From assembly GCF_900100955.1 (NCBI RefSeq), contig NZ_FNCC01000004.1:124001-188000 (forward strand): a stretch of 64,000 bases of DNA, written 5' to 3'. Each line of letters begins with the position of its first letter. Position 1 is the stretch's first letter. Position numbers and translations under genes: made by a program. The stretch comes from Lentzea fradiae (GTDB lineage Bacteria; Actinomycetota; Actinomycetes; Mycobacteriales; Pseudonocardiaceae). Shown here piece after piece: positions 52,128 to 61,784 of this stretch. Below the pieces are notes generated by a model. It was not told where the DNA came from. It did no database searches and saw only the letters and a program-made list of their open reading frames with translations.

Positions 52128-52583
52128 ATGGGAAACGCGCGGTGGCTCTCCGAGGAGGAGGGGTACGCCTGGCACCACTTCGTGCAGGCGTACCACCTCC
52201 TCGAGAGGCAGATCGAACAGCAGTTGCAGCGTGACGCGGGACTGTCGCACGCGCAGTACAACGTGCTGGTCGTGCTGTCGGAACAGCCCGGCAACCGCAT
52301 GAGGATGACGGAGCTGGCGCGGCGCGTCGTCGTGTCGAAGAGCTCTCTGACCTACCAGATCGGCAAGATGGAGAAAGCCGGGCTGGTGCGGCGTGAACCG
52401 CACGAGTCCGACGAGCGCGGCATCCTCGCCGTGCTGACGGACGTGGGCAGGACGTTGTTGCGCACCACCGCGCCCGGTCACGTCCTCACCGTCCGCGAGT
52501 ACCTGATCGACCTCTTCACGCCGGAACAGCTCGCGCAGCTCGGCGACTTCATGCGGATCGTGCACGAGAAAGCCGACGACTGA
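52128..52583 (+). CDS. MarR-family transcriptional regulator
   Basis: 151 residues. QRDAGLSHAQYNVLVVLSEQP, RMTELARRVVVSKSSLTYQIGKMEKAGLV and the wing RREPHESDERGILAVLTDVG make a standard MarR winged helix. Target unknown; the upstream permease may be regulated by it. Transcribed from its own leaderless start. Confidence 0.93.
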   Translation: MGNARWLSEEEGYAWHHFVQAYHLLERQIEQQLQRDAGLSHAQYNVLVVLSEQPGNRMRMTELARRVVVSKSSLTYQIGKMEKAGLVRREPHESDERGILAVLTDVGRTLLRTTAPGHVLTVREYLIDLFTPEQLAQLGDFMRIVHEKADD

Positions 52584-52611
52584 ACGCTGACCGCAAGCCC
52601 CACCCCTGCTT

Positions 52612-52674
52612 CCTGTGGGGAACGTGGGGCCCCGGCGTTCCCCACAGGGAAACGTAGGGCTCCCGCGTTACCTC
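52612..52674. repeat. paired GC palindromes (dispersed family, copy B)
   Basis: B1 (52612-52648) is a perfect hairpin whose 13-nt arms CCTGTGGGGAACG/CGTTCCCCACAGG enclose TGGGGCCCCGG. B2 core AACGTAGGGCTCCCGCGTT is at 52651-52669. Located in the 135-nt gap between convergent MarR and P-loop genes. Confidence 0.75.
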
Positions 52675-52718
52675 TGGAGAGAGTGCTGAAGGGGTGGGCA
52701 GCGGTTGTGGGGGAGCGC

Positions 52719-53324
52719 TCAGAGGGTCAGCAGGTCTTGTTCGTCCAGCCAGTCCGCCACGTCGTCGGCGGTCTGGCTGGACACGTCCAGCTCCATGACG
52801 GGCAGGATCGACCGGGCCGCGAGGGCGCGGAGCTGGCGCTGTTCCTCGATGAACGGCTCCAGCGAGGCGTACTGCTCCGGCTTCGCGCTGATCTTCAGGC
52901 GTTCCTCCCGCGCCTGTTCGAACGTGTCCTCGGGGCGCGTGCACAGCACGATCGCGAAGTTCAGCGGCTTGAGCCGTTCCTCCAGCCAGCCGAAGTCGAG
53001 GTCGCGGCCCTGCCTGGCCTGGTAGGCCATCGTGGACAGGTGGAACCGGTCGACGATCCACGAGTAGTAGCGCTGGAGCTCGAACATGCGCACCCACGTC
53101 TCGTAGGTCTCGATCGCCTGCGCGGTCTCCTCCGGCGCGAAGTTGATCAGCCCGCGGCCCCACGGCTCGTTGGTGAACCCGCACCACTCGGCGGAGACCA
53201 GCGGCGAGTGGTAGCGGTACCGGCGGTGGCCGACGAGGCGCGGGTGCTCGTTGAGTGCGAACGCGAGGTCCGTCTTGCCGGTCAGGCGGGTGCCTTCGAG
53301 GATCACCTTGGGCGTGAGCTTCAT
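52719..53324 (-). CDS. P-loop NTPase, nucleoside-monophosphate-kinase-like
   Basis: 201 residues. The Walker A is ILEGTRLTGKTDLA. Later motifs include SWIVDRFHLSTMAYQARQ, which sits where dNMP kinases have the Asp-Arg catalytic pair, and FAIVLCTRPEDTFEQAREERL. No match to a specific kinase family. Divergent from the MutL gene with 17 nt between starts, so promoters overlap. Substrate unknown. Confidence 0.72.
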   Translation of the reverse strand: MKLTPKVILEGTRLTGKTDLAFALNEHPRLVGHRRYRYHSPLVSAEWCGFTNEPWGRGLINFAPEETAQAIETYETWVRMFELQRYYSWIVDRFHLSTMAYQARQGRDLDFGWLEERLKPLNFAIVLCTRPEDTFEQAREERLKISAKPEQYASLEPFIEEQRQLRALAARSILPVMELDVSSQTADDVADWLDEQDLLTL

Positions 53325-53341
53325 GGTGGTTAGCTTGCCTC

Positions 53342-54577
53342 GTGATCCTGTGTCTCGACGTCGGTTCCACCTGGACGAAGGCCGCTCTCGTCACCCCCGA
53401 GGGCGAGCTGGTCCGCACCGGGCAGCACCCGACCACGCCTCCCGAGGTGCTGCGCGGCATCGACGCGCTGCGTGCCGAGGTGGGCGACGGCGAGGTGCTG
53501 GCGTGCTCGTCGGCCGGAGGCGGGCTGCGGCTCGCGGTCGTCGGGCAGGAACGCGTGGTCAGTGCGGAGGCCGGTTATCGGGTCGCGCTGTCGGCCGGCG
53601 CGAAGGTCGTGCACGTGTCGGCCGGTCCGGTCGACGTGCGGGCGTTGCGCGCGTCGGCGCCCGATCTCGTGCTGCTGGTCGGCGGAACGGACGGCGGCGA
53701 CCGGTCCGTGCTGTTGCACAACGCCGCGAAGCTCGCCCGTGTGGCCGTGCCGATCGTGCTGGCGGGCAACGCCGAGGCGCAGCCGGAAGCGTTGGCGCTG
53801 CTGGCGGGACGGACCGTGGTGGCGTGCCCGAACGTGCTGCCGGACGTCGGCGAGCTCGCGCCGGAACCGGCGCGCAAGGCGATCCGGGAAGCGTTCCTGC
53901 AGCACGTGATCGGGGGCAAGGGCCTGTCGCGCGGCCCGCGGTTCCGCCGCCTCGTGCGGGCCGTGACGCCGGACGCCGTGCTGGCCGGGGTGTCGCGGCT
54001 GGCGGCGCAGGACCGTGAGGGCGCGGTGCTCGTGGTGGACGTCGGCGGCGCCACGACGGACGTCTACTCGGCCGTGTCCACTGCGGACAGTGAAGGTCTG
54101 GAGAGGACGGTCGCGCTGCCGCCGGACCGCCGCACCGTCGAGGGCGACCTCGGGATGCGCTGGTCGGCGCCGGGCGTCGTCCAGGAGGCGCTGGCGGAAC
54201 GGCTGACCACCGACGACCTCACGGAGGAGGCCAGGCTGCGTGCCGAGAACGTCGGCTGGCTGCCGGACGACCCGGCCGTGGACGTGAAGCTGGCGTCGTT
54301 CGCGGCGATCCTGGCCGTGCGCAGGCACCTGCGGCAGGTCGACGGCCAGCTCGGGCCGCACGGCGCGGGGCTGCTCGTGCTGTCGGGCGGGGTCTTCCGC
54401 CACACGCCCGACATCACCCCCGCCGTGGACGCACTGCGCGCCGACCCGGTGCTGCGTCCCGTGCTGCGGACCGCGGAGATCACGGTGGACCGCGACTACG
54501 TGCTGGCACCGGTGGGCCTGCTCGCCGAGTCGGGACGGGTCGAGGCCGCCGACCGGCTCGCGAAACGGCTCGCCTGA
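53342..54577 (+). CDS. glutamate-mutase-associated MutL (GlmL) protein
   Basis: 411 residues of an ASKHA-fold ATPase: ILCLDVGSTWTKAALV (phosphate 1), SAGGGLRLAVVG, LLVGGTDGGDRSVLLHNA, VVDVGGATTDVYSA (phosphate 2), GGVFRHTPDI. MutL normally sits in the glmS-mutL-glmE operon of the B12 enzyme glutamate mutase and is thought to aid repair or assembly; here neither glm subunit is in the window. GTG 53342 lies 5 nt after TAGCTT. Confidence 0.85.
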   Translation: MILCLDVGSTWTKAALVTPEGELVRTGQHPTTPPEVLRGIDALRAEVGDGEVLACSSAGGGLRLAVVGQERVVSAEAGYRVALSAGAKVVHVSAGPVDVRALRASAPDLVLLVGGTDGGDRSVLLHNAAKLARVAVPIVLAGNAEAQPEALALLAGRTVVACPNVLPDVGELAPEPARKAIREAFLQHVIGGKGLSRGPRFRRLVRAVTPDAVLAGVSRLAAQDREGAVLVVDVGGATTDVYSAVSTADSEGLERTVALPPDRRTVEGDLGMRWSAPGVVQEALAERLTTDDLTEEARLRAENVGWLPDDPAVDVKLASFAAILAVRRHLRQVDGQLGPHGAGLLVLSGGVFRHTPDITPAVDALRADPVLRPVLRTAEITVDRDYVLAPVGLLAESGRVEAADRLAKRLA

Positions 54578-54674
54578 GGACTGCTCCGCCAGAGGTCCTG
54601 TCCCGCCGCTCCCTGCCCACCCACCGTGTGTCACCCACCCAGCGGTCGCCGCCTCCTCTGCGTGACGTGGCTTT

Positions 54675-54727
54675 AGTACGCGGGGGCCCCGCGTACTCGT
54701 GGACGGAACGTAGGGCCCCCGCGTTCC
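54675..54727. repeat. paired GC palindromes (dispersed family, copy C)
   Basis: C1 (54675-54697) AGTACGCGGGGGCCCCGCGTACT-type perfect palindromic arms AGTACGCGGG/CCCGCGTACT. C2 (54705-54727) holds AACGTAGGGCCCCCGCGTT. The pair is in the 219-nt gap between convergent MutL and HTH genes. Confidence 0.75.
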
Positions 54728-54796
54728 CGGCGGGAAACACGAAAGAGAGTTGTTAGCGGGGCGAGGCGTTTACGGACAGCACTGCTGGAAGCATGG

Positions 54797-55024
54797 CTAG
54801 GAGGCTGCTTCTTCCTCGTCCTCGTCGACGAACTCCAGCAGGTCGCCGGGCTGGCACCGCAGCACCCGGCACATGGCCTCCAGCGTGCTGAACCGCACGG
54901 CCTTCGCCCGGCCGTTCTTCAGCACCGCGACGTTGGCCGGTGTCAGCCCGACCTTCTCCGCGAACTCGCCGACGCTCATCTTGCGCTTGGCCAGCTCGAC
55001 GTCGATGCGCACGACGATGGCCAT
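54797..55024 (-). CDS. small Cro/CI-type HTH regulator (YozG-like)
   Basis: 75 residues. Helix-turn-helix SVGEFAEKVGLTPANVAVLKNGRAKAV then the RFSTLEAMCRVLRCQPGDLLEF pattern of the YozG/HTH_26 type. Acidic C-terminus (DEDEEEAAS). It lies 1 nt after the DUF2975 gene, its usual partner in Actinobacteria and Firmicutes, so they form an operon. Confidence 0.9.
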   Translation of the reverse strand: MAIVVRIDVELAKRKMSVGEFAEKVGLTPANVAVLKNGRAKAVRFSTLEAMCRVLRCQPGDLLEFVDEDEEEAAS

Positions 55025-55025
55025 C

Positions 55026-55505
55026 TCAGATCACCGCTTCCATGTCGGAGCGAAGCGTAGTCGCGCGCTGCAGCAGCGCCCGCATCACGATCATCACCAG
55101 TCCCACCACGGTGACCCCGGTGGTGAGCAGGAACAGCAGCATCGGCAGGCCGGGGTCGTCGGCGTTGAAACCGACCCACAGGAACACGCCGACGAGCACG
55201 ACCCATCCCGCCGCGATCGCCCACACCATCACGTCGACCCACTTCAGCGCGCCCTCGGTGAAGATCAGGTCCTTGCGCACCAGCGTGAGCAGCTTCCAGG
55301 TGGCCACGACCACGACCTGCACGCAGACCACCCAGAACACCGAGATGATCGTCGCGGGCCAGCGCAGCGGCGCGTCGTTCGGGTTCTCCTGCGCCATGTG
55401 CGCGAACTGCCCCGGCAGCGACATGGTCTCGAACACGACGAGGATCCCGAACAGGACCACCAGGAAGACCCGCAGGGCCGTCACGGCCCAACGCTCAGCA
55501 ATCAT
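55026..55505 (-). CDS. DUF2975 membrane protein
   Basis: 159 residues, four membrane helices (ALRVFLVVLFGILVVFE, ISVFWVVCVQVVVVATW, MVWAIAAGWVVLVGVFLW, MLLFLLTTGVTVVGLVMIV). ATG 55505 is preferred over ATG 55526 because a GATACT hexamer lies 6 nt before it. Function unknown; regulated with its HTH partner. Confidence 0.85.
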   Translation of the reverse strand: MIAERWAVTALRVFLVVLFGILVVFETMSLPGQFAHMAQENPNDAPLRWPATIISVFWVVCVQVVVVATWKLLTLVRKDLIFTEGALKWVDVMVWAIAAGWVVLVGVFLWVGFNADDPGLPMLLFLLTTGVTVVGLVMIVMRALLQRATTLRSDMEAVI

Positions 55506-55514
55506 GCATCGAGT

Positions 55515-55548
55515 ATCGGTAGTCATCTATCGAAAGTCAATCGGTAGT
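55515..55548. promoter_or_regulatory. direct repeat ATCGGTAGT between divergent genes
   Basis: ATCGGTAGT occurs at 55515-55523 and 55540-55548, 25 nt apart. TATCGA stretches lie around it. It may be the binding site of the HTH or TetR regulator for both promoters. Confidence 0.4.
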
Positions 55549-55581
55549 GATCGTGTCGCAACAGGTCTCTAGAGTGATCGC

Positions 55582-56160
55582 GTGGGACTGCGCGAACGCA
55601 AGAAGGCCGAGACCCGAGCGGCACTGGCAGCCGCCGCACTGCGCCTCGCCCTGGAGAAGGGCGTCGAGGACGTGCGGGTCGACGAGATCGCCGAGGCGGC
55701 CAACGTCTCGCCGCGCACCTACAACAACTACTTCCCGAGCCGCGAACACGCGATCGTCGCGGGCATCACGGCCTCCCGGGCCCAGCGCGTGGCGGACGAG
55801 CTGCGGTCCCGCCCGCCCGGCGAGCCGCTGGCCGACTCGATCGTCGCCGCGTTCGCCGAGCAGTACCGCGAACCGCCGTCGGAGGCGCTGGCCCTGATCA
55901 CCTCGACCCCGGCGCTGCGCGAGGTCTACGTCGACTCGGTGACGTCGATGGAACCCCCGATCGCCGAGGTGATCGCCGACCGCCTCGGCGTCTCCGAGCT
56001 GGGCGCGTCCGTCCTGGCCGCGGCGGTGTCCGCCGCCGCGCGGATCGCCGTGCAGCGGTGGGTGGACGTCCGCCCGTCCGGCCTCGTCGTCGTGCCGGCC
56101 GCCTCTGTCGAGGAGCACCTGCGCGAGGCGATCGGTCACCTCGCGCCCGCTCTCAGGTGA
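55582..56160 (+). CDS. TetR-family transcriptional regulator
   Basis: 192 residues. HTH LRERKKAETRAALAAAALRLALEKG then VRVDEIAEAANVSPRTYNNYFPSREHAI. The C-terminal ligand domain is unassigned. GTG 55582 follows TAGAGT by 6 nt (leaderless). The 3' end overlaps the convergent GNAT gene by 8 nt. Confidence 0.93.
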   Translation: MGLRERKKAETRAALAAAALRLALEKGVEDVRVDEIAEAANVSPRTYNNYFPSREHAIVAGITASRAQRVADELRSRPPGEPLADSIVAAFAEQYREPPSEALALITSTPALREVYVDSVTSMEPPIAEVIADRLGVSELGASVLAAAVSAAARIAVQRWVDVRPSGLVVVPAASVEEHLREAIGHLAPALR

Positions 56161-56674
56161 GCTCGTCCCGCAGCACGCACATCAGCAGCGAGTCGTGCCA
56201 GACGCCGTCGCGGAAGAACGACCGCCGGTACCGGCCGTCGACCTGGAACCCGACCTTCTGGTAGGACCTGACCGCCCGCTCGTTCGCCTCGACGACACCG
56301 AGCTGGATCGACTCCAGCCGCATGGTGTCGAACCCGTACCGGCAGACCGTGCGCAACGCGTCCGTCCCGTAACCGCCGCCCCAGTGGTCCTTCTCGCCGA
56401 TGTAGATGTCGACCTCCGCGCGGGCGTTGACCGGGTGCACGTCCCGCAACGCGACGACGCCGATGAGCTTGCCCTCCAGCGTCTCGATGCTGAAGGTGAC
56501 CCGCTCGTGCGAGTTCTCCTGGCGCTCGGCGAACCTCTTGCGCACCGCGGCGAGCGAGGTGTGGAAGTACGCCTGCAACCAGCGCATCACCTCTTCGTCG
56601 TTGTGCCAGCGGTAGAAGGTGTCGGCGTCCTCCGGTTCGACGGGACGCAGTCGGACGAGATCCCCGGTCAGCAT
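56153..56674 (-). CDS. GNAT-family N-acetyltransferase (RimJ/RimL type)
   Basis: 173 residues. VRLRPVEPEDADTFYRWHNDEEVMRWLQ at the start, GVVALRDVHPVNARAEVDIYIG, the acetyl-CoA loop HWGGGYGTDALRTVCRYGFD and VVEANERAVRSYQKVGFQVDG. Probably acts on a small molecule or ribosomal protein. ATG 56674 follows TAGTCT by 6 nt; that hexamer overlaps the upstream gene's stop. Confidence 0.92.
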   Translation of the reverse strand: MLTGDLVRLRPVEPEDADTFYRWHNDEEVMRWLQAYFHTSLAAVRKRFAERQENSHERVTFSIETLEGKLIGVVALRDVHPVNARAEVDIYIGEKDHWGGGYGTDALRTVCRYGFDTMRLESIQLGVVEANERAVRSYQKVGFQVDGRYRRSFFRDGVWHDSLLMCVLRDELT

Positions 56675-56683
56675 GGCCGCAGA

Positions 56684-59089
56684 CTAGGAGCCGCCGAGCA
56701 CGTCGCGCGAGCGCGTTTCCGGCCTCCTGGCGAACGGCAGCGGCGTCGACTCCGGCGCGTCCACCTCCATCAGGCCCGCCGCGATCGCCACCGCCCGGTC
56801 CCACTCGGGGTCCGACGTGTAGTCGGAGTGCGCCGACACCCCGGACCGCCACCGCCGGCCGGGGAACGGCCCGCGCTGCGGGTCCGGCAGCCAGTGGTCG
56901 CCGCCGAGGACCAGCGCCCCCGTCGGCCCGCGCAACGCCGGTGCCAGCGCGCCTTCGGTGCCGTCCGCCCGGAAGCCCGCGCCGAGCAGCATCCCGTCGA
57001 ACACCTGCCGCCGCCACGTCGTCACCGCGCCGCCCAGCGGGTCCGTGCCGCGGCACAGCGCCCGCCACCGTCCGTCGAGGCCGCCGGCGAGCTTGGCCAG
57101 TGACGCGTGCGGCACCACGGCCGGGAACGCCCGCGGGTAGGCCCACTGCAGCTGCGACCCGGCGGTGACCAGGCCGATCCGCTCGCGGTCGTGCGGCGGC
57201 AGCTCCTCCAGCAGCCTGGCCGCCGCGACGGCGACCAGCAGCGAGCCCTGCGAGTGCCCGCAGAGGACGACCCTGGTGCCGTGGTCGCGCAGGTGGTCCT
57301 GGACGCGCGAGACCAGTTCCGGCACCACCTTCAGCGCGTAGCAGGGCGGCACGATCGGGTGCGCCTCGCGCGGCCAGAACTGGGCGATGTCCGCGATGAT
57401 CCCGAGCCTGCGCCCGGACTCCGGCTGCCGGGCCGCGAGGTACACGGCGCGCAGCAGCGCCACCGCCAGCAGGCCCAGCACGCCGACGCCGACGGCCGAG
57501 AACGGCGCGATCCACGTCGCGGGCGGCACGTTGCGCACCCGCAGGACCGTCGCCACCACAGCGCCGACGACCAGCACCGACGCGATGATGAGGATCAGGT
57601 GGTGGCCGTGGTTGCGTTCCCAGCGGGCCCACCACCACGCCCGCCGCGCGGCACGGAGGTCGCGCATCCGGCCGGAGTGCAGCAGTGACGCCTCACGCGC
57701 CCACTCCTTGCCCTTGCGGAACGCCCGCCACCGCACCGCGCTGGTGAACGACGCCACGACCAGCGTGCTGGCCAGCCCCAACGCGCCCGCCACACCCCAC
57801 AGCAGGGTGATGTAGTCGTACCCGATGGGCAGGTGCAGCTCGTCGCTCAGCAGCTTGCGCACCGGCAGCGCGACCCCGGCGCCGAACCCGCCGCCGAGCA
57901 GTCCCGCGATCGCCAGCACCGGCGCGGCGAACCAGCCGCCCGCCCACGGCCGCAGCTCGCGCGGCAACGACTTCCAGCCCCCGCGCGCCAGCAGTGCGGC
58001 GGGGACGAGCAGCAGTCCGAAGAGCACCAGCACGAACGCCATCAGCAACGCCACGACCTGCACGGTCACGTCGGCGCCGGGCACCCGCACGGGCAGCTGC
58101 CGCTGCAACGCGAGCGTCGCGACCACCAGCAGCACCGACACCACCAGCAACAACCGGCGTGGCCTGCGCCCGAGCGCCGCCCGCAACCACCGCCCGCCGC
58201 GGTGGGGTGCGCCGCCCGTCGGGTCGTCGAGCAGCAGCACCCCGAGCACCGACGCGGTGATGAGCGCCATCGCGACGGTCCACGCCACCGTGACCGCCAC
58301 GCCCATGCCGCCGCTCGCGGTGAGCTGCTTCAACGGCCCGCCGAGCGCGATCAGCGCGGCCACCGCCAGCGCCGCGACGACGTGCAGCGACCGCAGCGCC
58401 GGGGTGTCCGGGTCGGTCGCGACGTGCGCGCCGGGCAGTCCGGACGGCGGCTGCTGCTCCTTCTTCTCGGCGTCGGCGATCTCCCGGCGTTCGATCCGCC
58501 AGTCGACGTGCGACACCCGCCGCATCACCGCGACCACCACGACGATCGGCAGCAGCCCCAGGAACGTGCGGAGCCACGGCAGGGTGCGCACGTCGTCGGG
58601 GACGCTGGTCAGGCAGGCGGTGCCGGGCCGCAGGCACTGCGCGGCGAGCAGGTCGAGGCTGACCACCGAGATCTGCGCGACCAGCAACGCCGTCAGCAGC
58701 AGCGCGAACACCCGCAGCAGCGACCGCAGCCCGATGCCGAGCAGGTGGGCGGGCAGGTTCCGGTCGGGGACGGGCGGCAGCATCCAGTGCGCGACGTTCG
58801 CGATGCTGAACGGGAACAGCAGCGCCCACGTGGCCTTCGCCACACCACCGGAGGTCATCCCGCCCCAGAGGTACCCCTCGACCGTGCGGGGGATGGGGCG
58901 GCCGTCGGTCTGCAGGACGGGGCCGGGAGCCGGTCTGCGGAGCCTGTCCGCCGGTCGCACGATGCGGCCGAGTCCGTCGCCTGCGACGTCCACGGCGGCG
59001 ACGGCGTCGACCAGCGTCTGCGGCGTCGTCCCCTGGACGCCGTGAACTCGCAGTTCGACGACACGTGTGTCCGGGCCGGCTATCAACAC
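56684..59089 (-). CDS. polytopic membrane protein with split alpha/beta-hydrolase domain
   Basis: 801 residues. N-terminus [14 protein letters not shown], the start of an alpha/beta-hydrolase with the oxyanion HG motif. Then ~9-10 membrane helices (~95-570). After a TM block, [21 protein letters not shown] gives the nucleophile elbow (GHSQG, Ser). The last part contains a long loop ending [15 protein letters not shown]. The hydrolase is thus divided around a membrane insert. A lipase-like role at the membrane is inferred. GTG 59089 has GGGAGG ~6 nt upstream. Confidence 0.72.
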   Translation of the reverse strand: MLIAGPDTRVVELRVHGVQGTTPQTLVDAVAAVDVAGDGLGRIVRPADRLRRPAPGPVLQTDGRPIPRTVEGYLWGGMTSGGVAKATWALLFPFSIANVAHWMLPPVPDRNLPAHLLGIGLRSLLRVFALLLTALLVAQISVVSLDLLAAQCLRPGTACLTSVPDDVRTLPWLRTFLGLLPIVVVVAVMRRVSHVDWRIERREIADAEKKEQQPPSGLPGAHVATDPDTPALRSLHVVAALAVAALIALGGPLKQLTASGGMGVAVTVAWTVAMALITASVLGVLLLDDPTGGAPHRGGRWLRAALGRRPRRLLLVVSVLLVVATLALQRQLPVRVPGADVTVQVVALLMAFVLVLFGLLLVPAALLARGGWKSLPRELRPWAGGWFAAPVLAIAGLLGGGFGAGVALPVRKLLSDELHLPIGYDYITLLWGVAGALGLASTLVVASFTSAVRWRAFRKGKEWAREASLLHSGRMRDLRAARRAWWWARWERNHGHHLILIIASVLVVGAVVATVLRVRNVPPATWIAPFSAVGVGVLGLLAVALLRAVYLAARQPESGRRLGIIADIAQFWPREAHPIVPPCYALKVVPELVSRVQDHLRDHGTRVVLCGHSQGSLLVAVAAARLLEELPPHDRERIGLVTAGSQLQWAYPRAFPAVVPHASLAKLAGGLDGRWRALCRGTDPLGGAVTTWRRQVFDGMLLGAGFRADGTEGALAPALRGPTGALVLGGDHWLPDPQRGPFPGRRWRSGVSAHSDYTSDPEWDRAVAIAAGLMEVDAPESTPLPFARRPETRSRDVLGGS

Positions 59090-59188
59090 CCGAGACCTCC
59101 CTCACCCAGAGTAGGGGTCATAGTGCTGCATGAATCGGCGGTATGGTCGGACGACACCCGCTCTGAAGTGCCTTGGAGGACTTCGCAC

Positions 59189-60652
<1,464 letters not shown>

Positions 60653-60672
60653 GTGCTTTCACAGGTTGTTTT

Positions 60673-60707
60673 CAGGGGCCTCCCGCGCACGTCGCGGGAG
60701 GCCCCTG
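60673..60707. terminator. intrinsic terminator of sahH
   Basis: CAGGGGCCTCCCGCG (60673-60687) pairs with CGCGGGAGGCCCCTG (60693-60707), 15 bp, loop CACGT, then TTT. Confidence 0.9.
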
Positions 60708-60719
60708 TTTCATGTCGTC

Positions 60720-61184
60720 GTGGGATTCTTCGGCACCTTCGCGTTCGAGCACGGCGAGTGGAAGACGCTGTCCGAGGGCGAGCTACCGCCACTCGCGGAG
60801 CCGTCGCTGTGGATCGACGTCCACGACAGCGACATCACCTCGGTCGTCTACGCGCCTCCCGGCCCCGGCAGCGGCGTCGCCTACCTGGGCATGACCCCGC
60901 GCACGTACTTCGAGAACCCGAACGCCTCCGACCCGACCGACGTGCTCCGCGAGGCGTCCGGTCTCGCGGCGTGGTGGGCGTTGACGCACCCCGGCGCGGG
61001 TGACGTCGTGGCGAAGCAGGCGGAGATCCTCGGGTTCCTGGCGGAGGACGAGGACCCGGACACCTTCGAGTGGGACGAGTCCGAGGACATCGACGACATC
61101 GACGACGCCGAGGTGTTCGTGGAGGTCAAGACGGCCCGGTTCCTCGCGGCGCTGGGACTGCCGCTGCCGAACGAGCTGCGCTGA
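60720..61184 (+). CDS. uncharacterised acidic protein
   Basis: 154 residues, hydrophilic and acidic near the C-terminus (DEDPDTFEWDESEDIDDIDD). Conserved-looking start VGFFGTFAFEHGEWKTLSEG, WIDVHDSDITSVVYAPPG. Not recognised. GTG 60720 lies just after the terminator; no Shine-Dalgarno sequence is obvious, so the start is uncertain. Probably co-expressed with the Imm1 gene 7 nt later. Confidence 0.6.
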   Translation: MGFFGTFAFEHGEWKTLSEGELPPLAEPSLWIDVHDSDITSVVYAPPGPGSGVAYLGMTPRTYFENPNASDPTDVLREASGLAAWWALTHPGAGDVVAKQAEILGFLAEDEDPDTFEWDESEDIDDIDDAEVFVEVKTARFLAALGLPLPNELR

Positions 61185-61191
61185 GGCAGCC

Positions 61192-61614
61192 GTGGGCAGG
61201 TTCGTCCTGGAGGCGTCGTACAAGCATGGTGTCGACACCGCCCTCCTGCGCACTGACGACGAGATCGCGGACTTCCTGACCGAGTTGGCCAACGCTGGGC
61301 CGGACTACCAGTCGGCGACGATCTACGTGGTGGACGAGACCGCTGACGAGGACCCGGCGCACGAGGTGGTGGTCGGTGTCGACCAAGCCGCCGCGCTCGG
61401 CGCCGTCCGCTATGCCGGTGACGACGGCGAGTGGTTCAGCAAAGGCGACCGGGTCAACCCCGATGGTGTGCGCTACCTGTACTACGGCACGGCACACGGG
61501 TTCCCGGCAGACTCGGAGGTGCCGCTCGACCAGGTCCGCCATGCCCTGATCGAGTTGCTCGCGCGCGAAGGCAAGCGGCCCGCGTGCCTGTCGTGGCAGC
61601 CGGCCGCCTACTGA
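61192..61614 (+). CDS. Imm1-family immunity protein
   Basis: 140 residues, resembles Imm1 (PF14430) proteins, with the typical VVGVDQAAALGAVRYAGDDG, DGVRYLYYGTAHGFPADSEVP and final EGKRPACLSWQ. These proteins normally neutralise deaminase toxins. No toxin gene is adjacent, so it is an orphan immunity gene or controls a toxin located elsewhere. The 3' end overlaps the DUF397 gene by 7 nt. Confidence 0.8.
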   Translation: MGRFVLEASYKHGVDTALLRTDDEIADFLTELANAGPDYQSATIYVVDETADEDPAHEVVVGVDQAAALGAVRYAGDDGEWFSKGDRVNPDGVRYLYYGTAHGFPADSEVPLDQVRHALIELLAREGKRPACLSWQPAAY

Positions 61615-61784
61615 GCGGTGACGAACCCCTGCCAGGCTTCAACGCTGAAGCTCAGTTGGGGGCCGGTGGTGTTCTTGGAGTCGCGGACGTGCACAACCTG
61701 CGCGAACGCCACCTCGACGCAGTTGTCGTCGACGTCGTCGCCGCCGCTGTAGCTGCTCTTACGCCAGGTGCAGTCTCCGGCCAT
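61608..61784 (-). CDS. DUF397-domain small protein
   Basis: 58 residues: WRKSSYSGGDDVDDNCVEVA then VVHVRDSKNTTGPQLSFSVEAW, typical of DUF397. Such proteins are partners of Scr1-type HTH regulators in actinobacteria. Overlaps the upstream regulator by 26 nt. ATG 61784. Confidence 0.92.
   Translation of the reverse strand: MAGDCTWRKSSYSGGDDVDDNCVEVAFAQVVHVRDSKNTTGPQLSFSVEAWQGFVTAQ

Noticed and set aside
59111..59188. SAH or SAM riboswitch upstream of sahH
   Set aside because: Only 78 nt; no conserved riboswitch core recognised and a plain Shine-Dalgarno is present.
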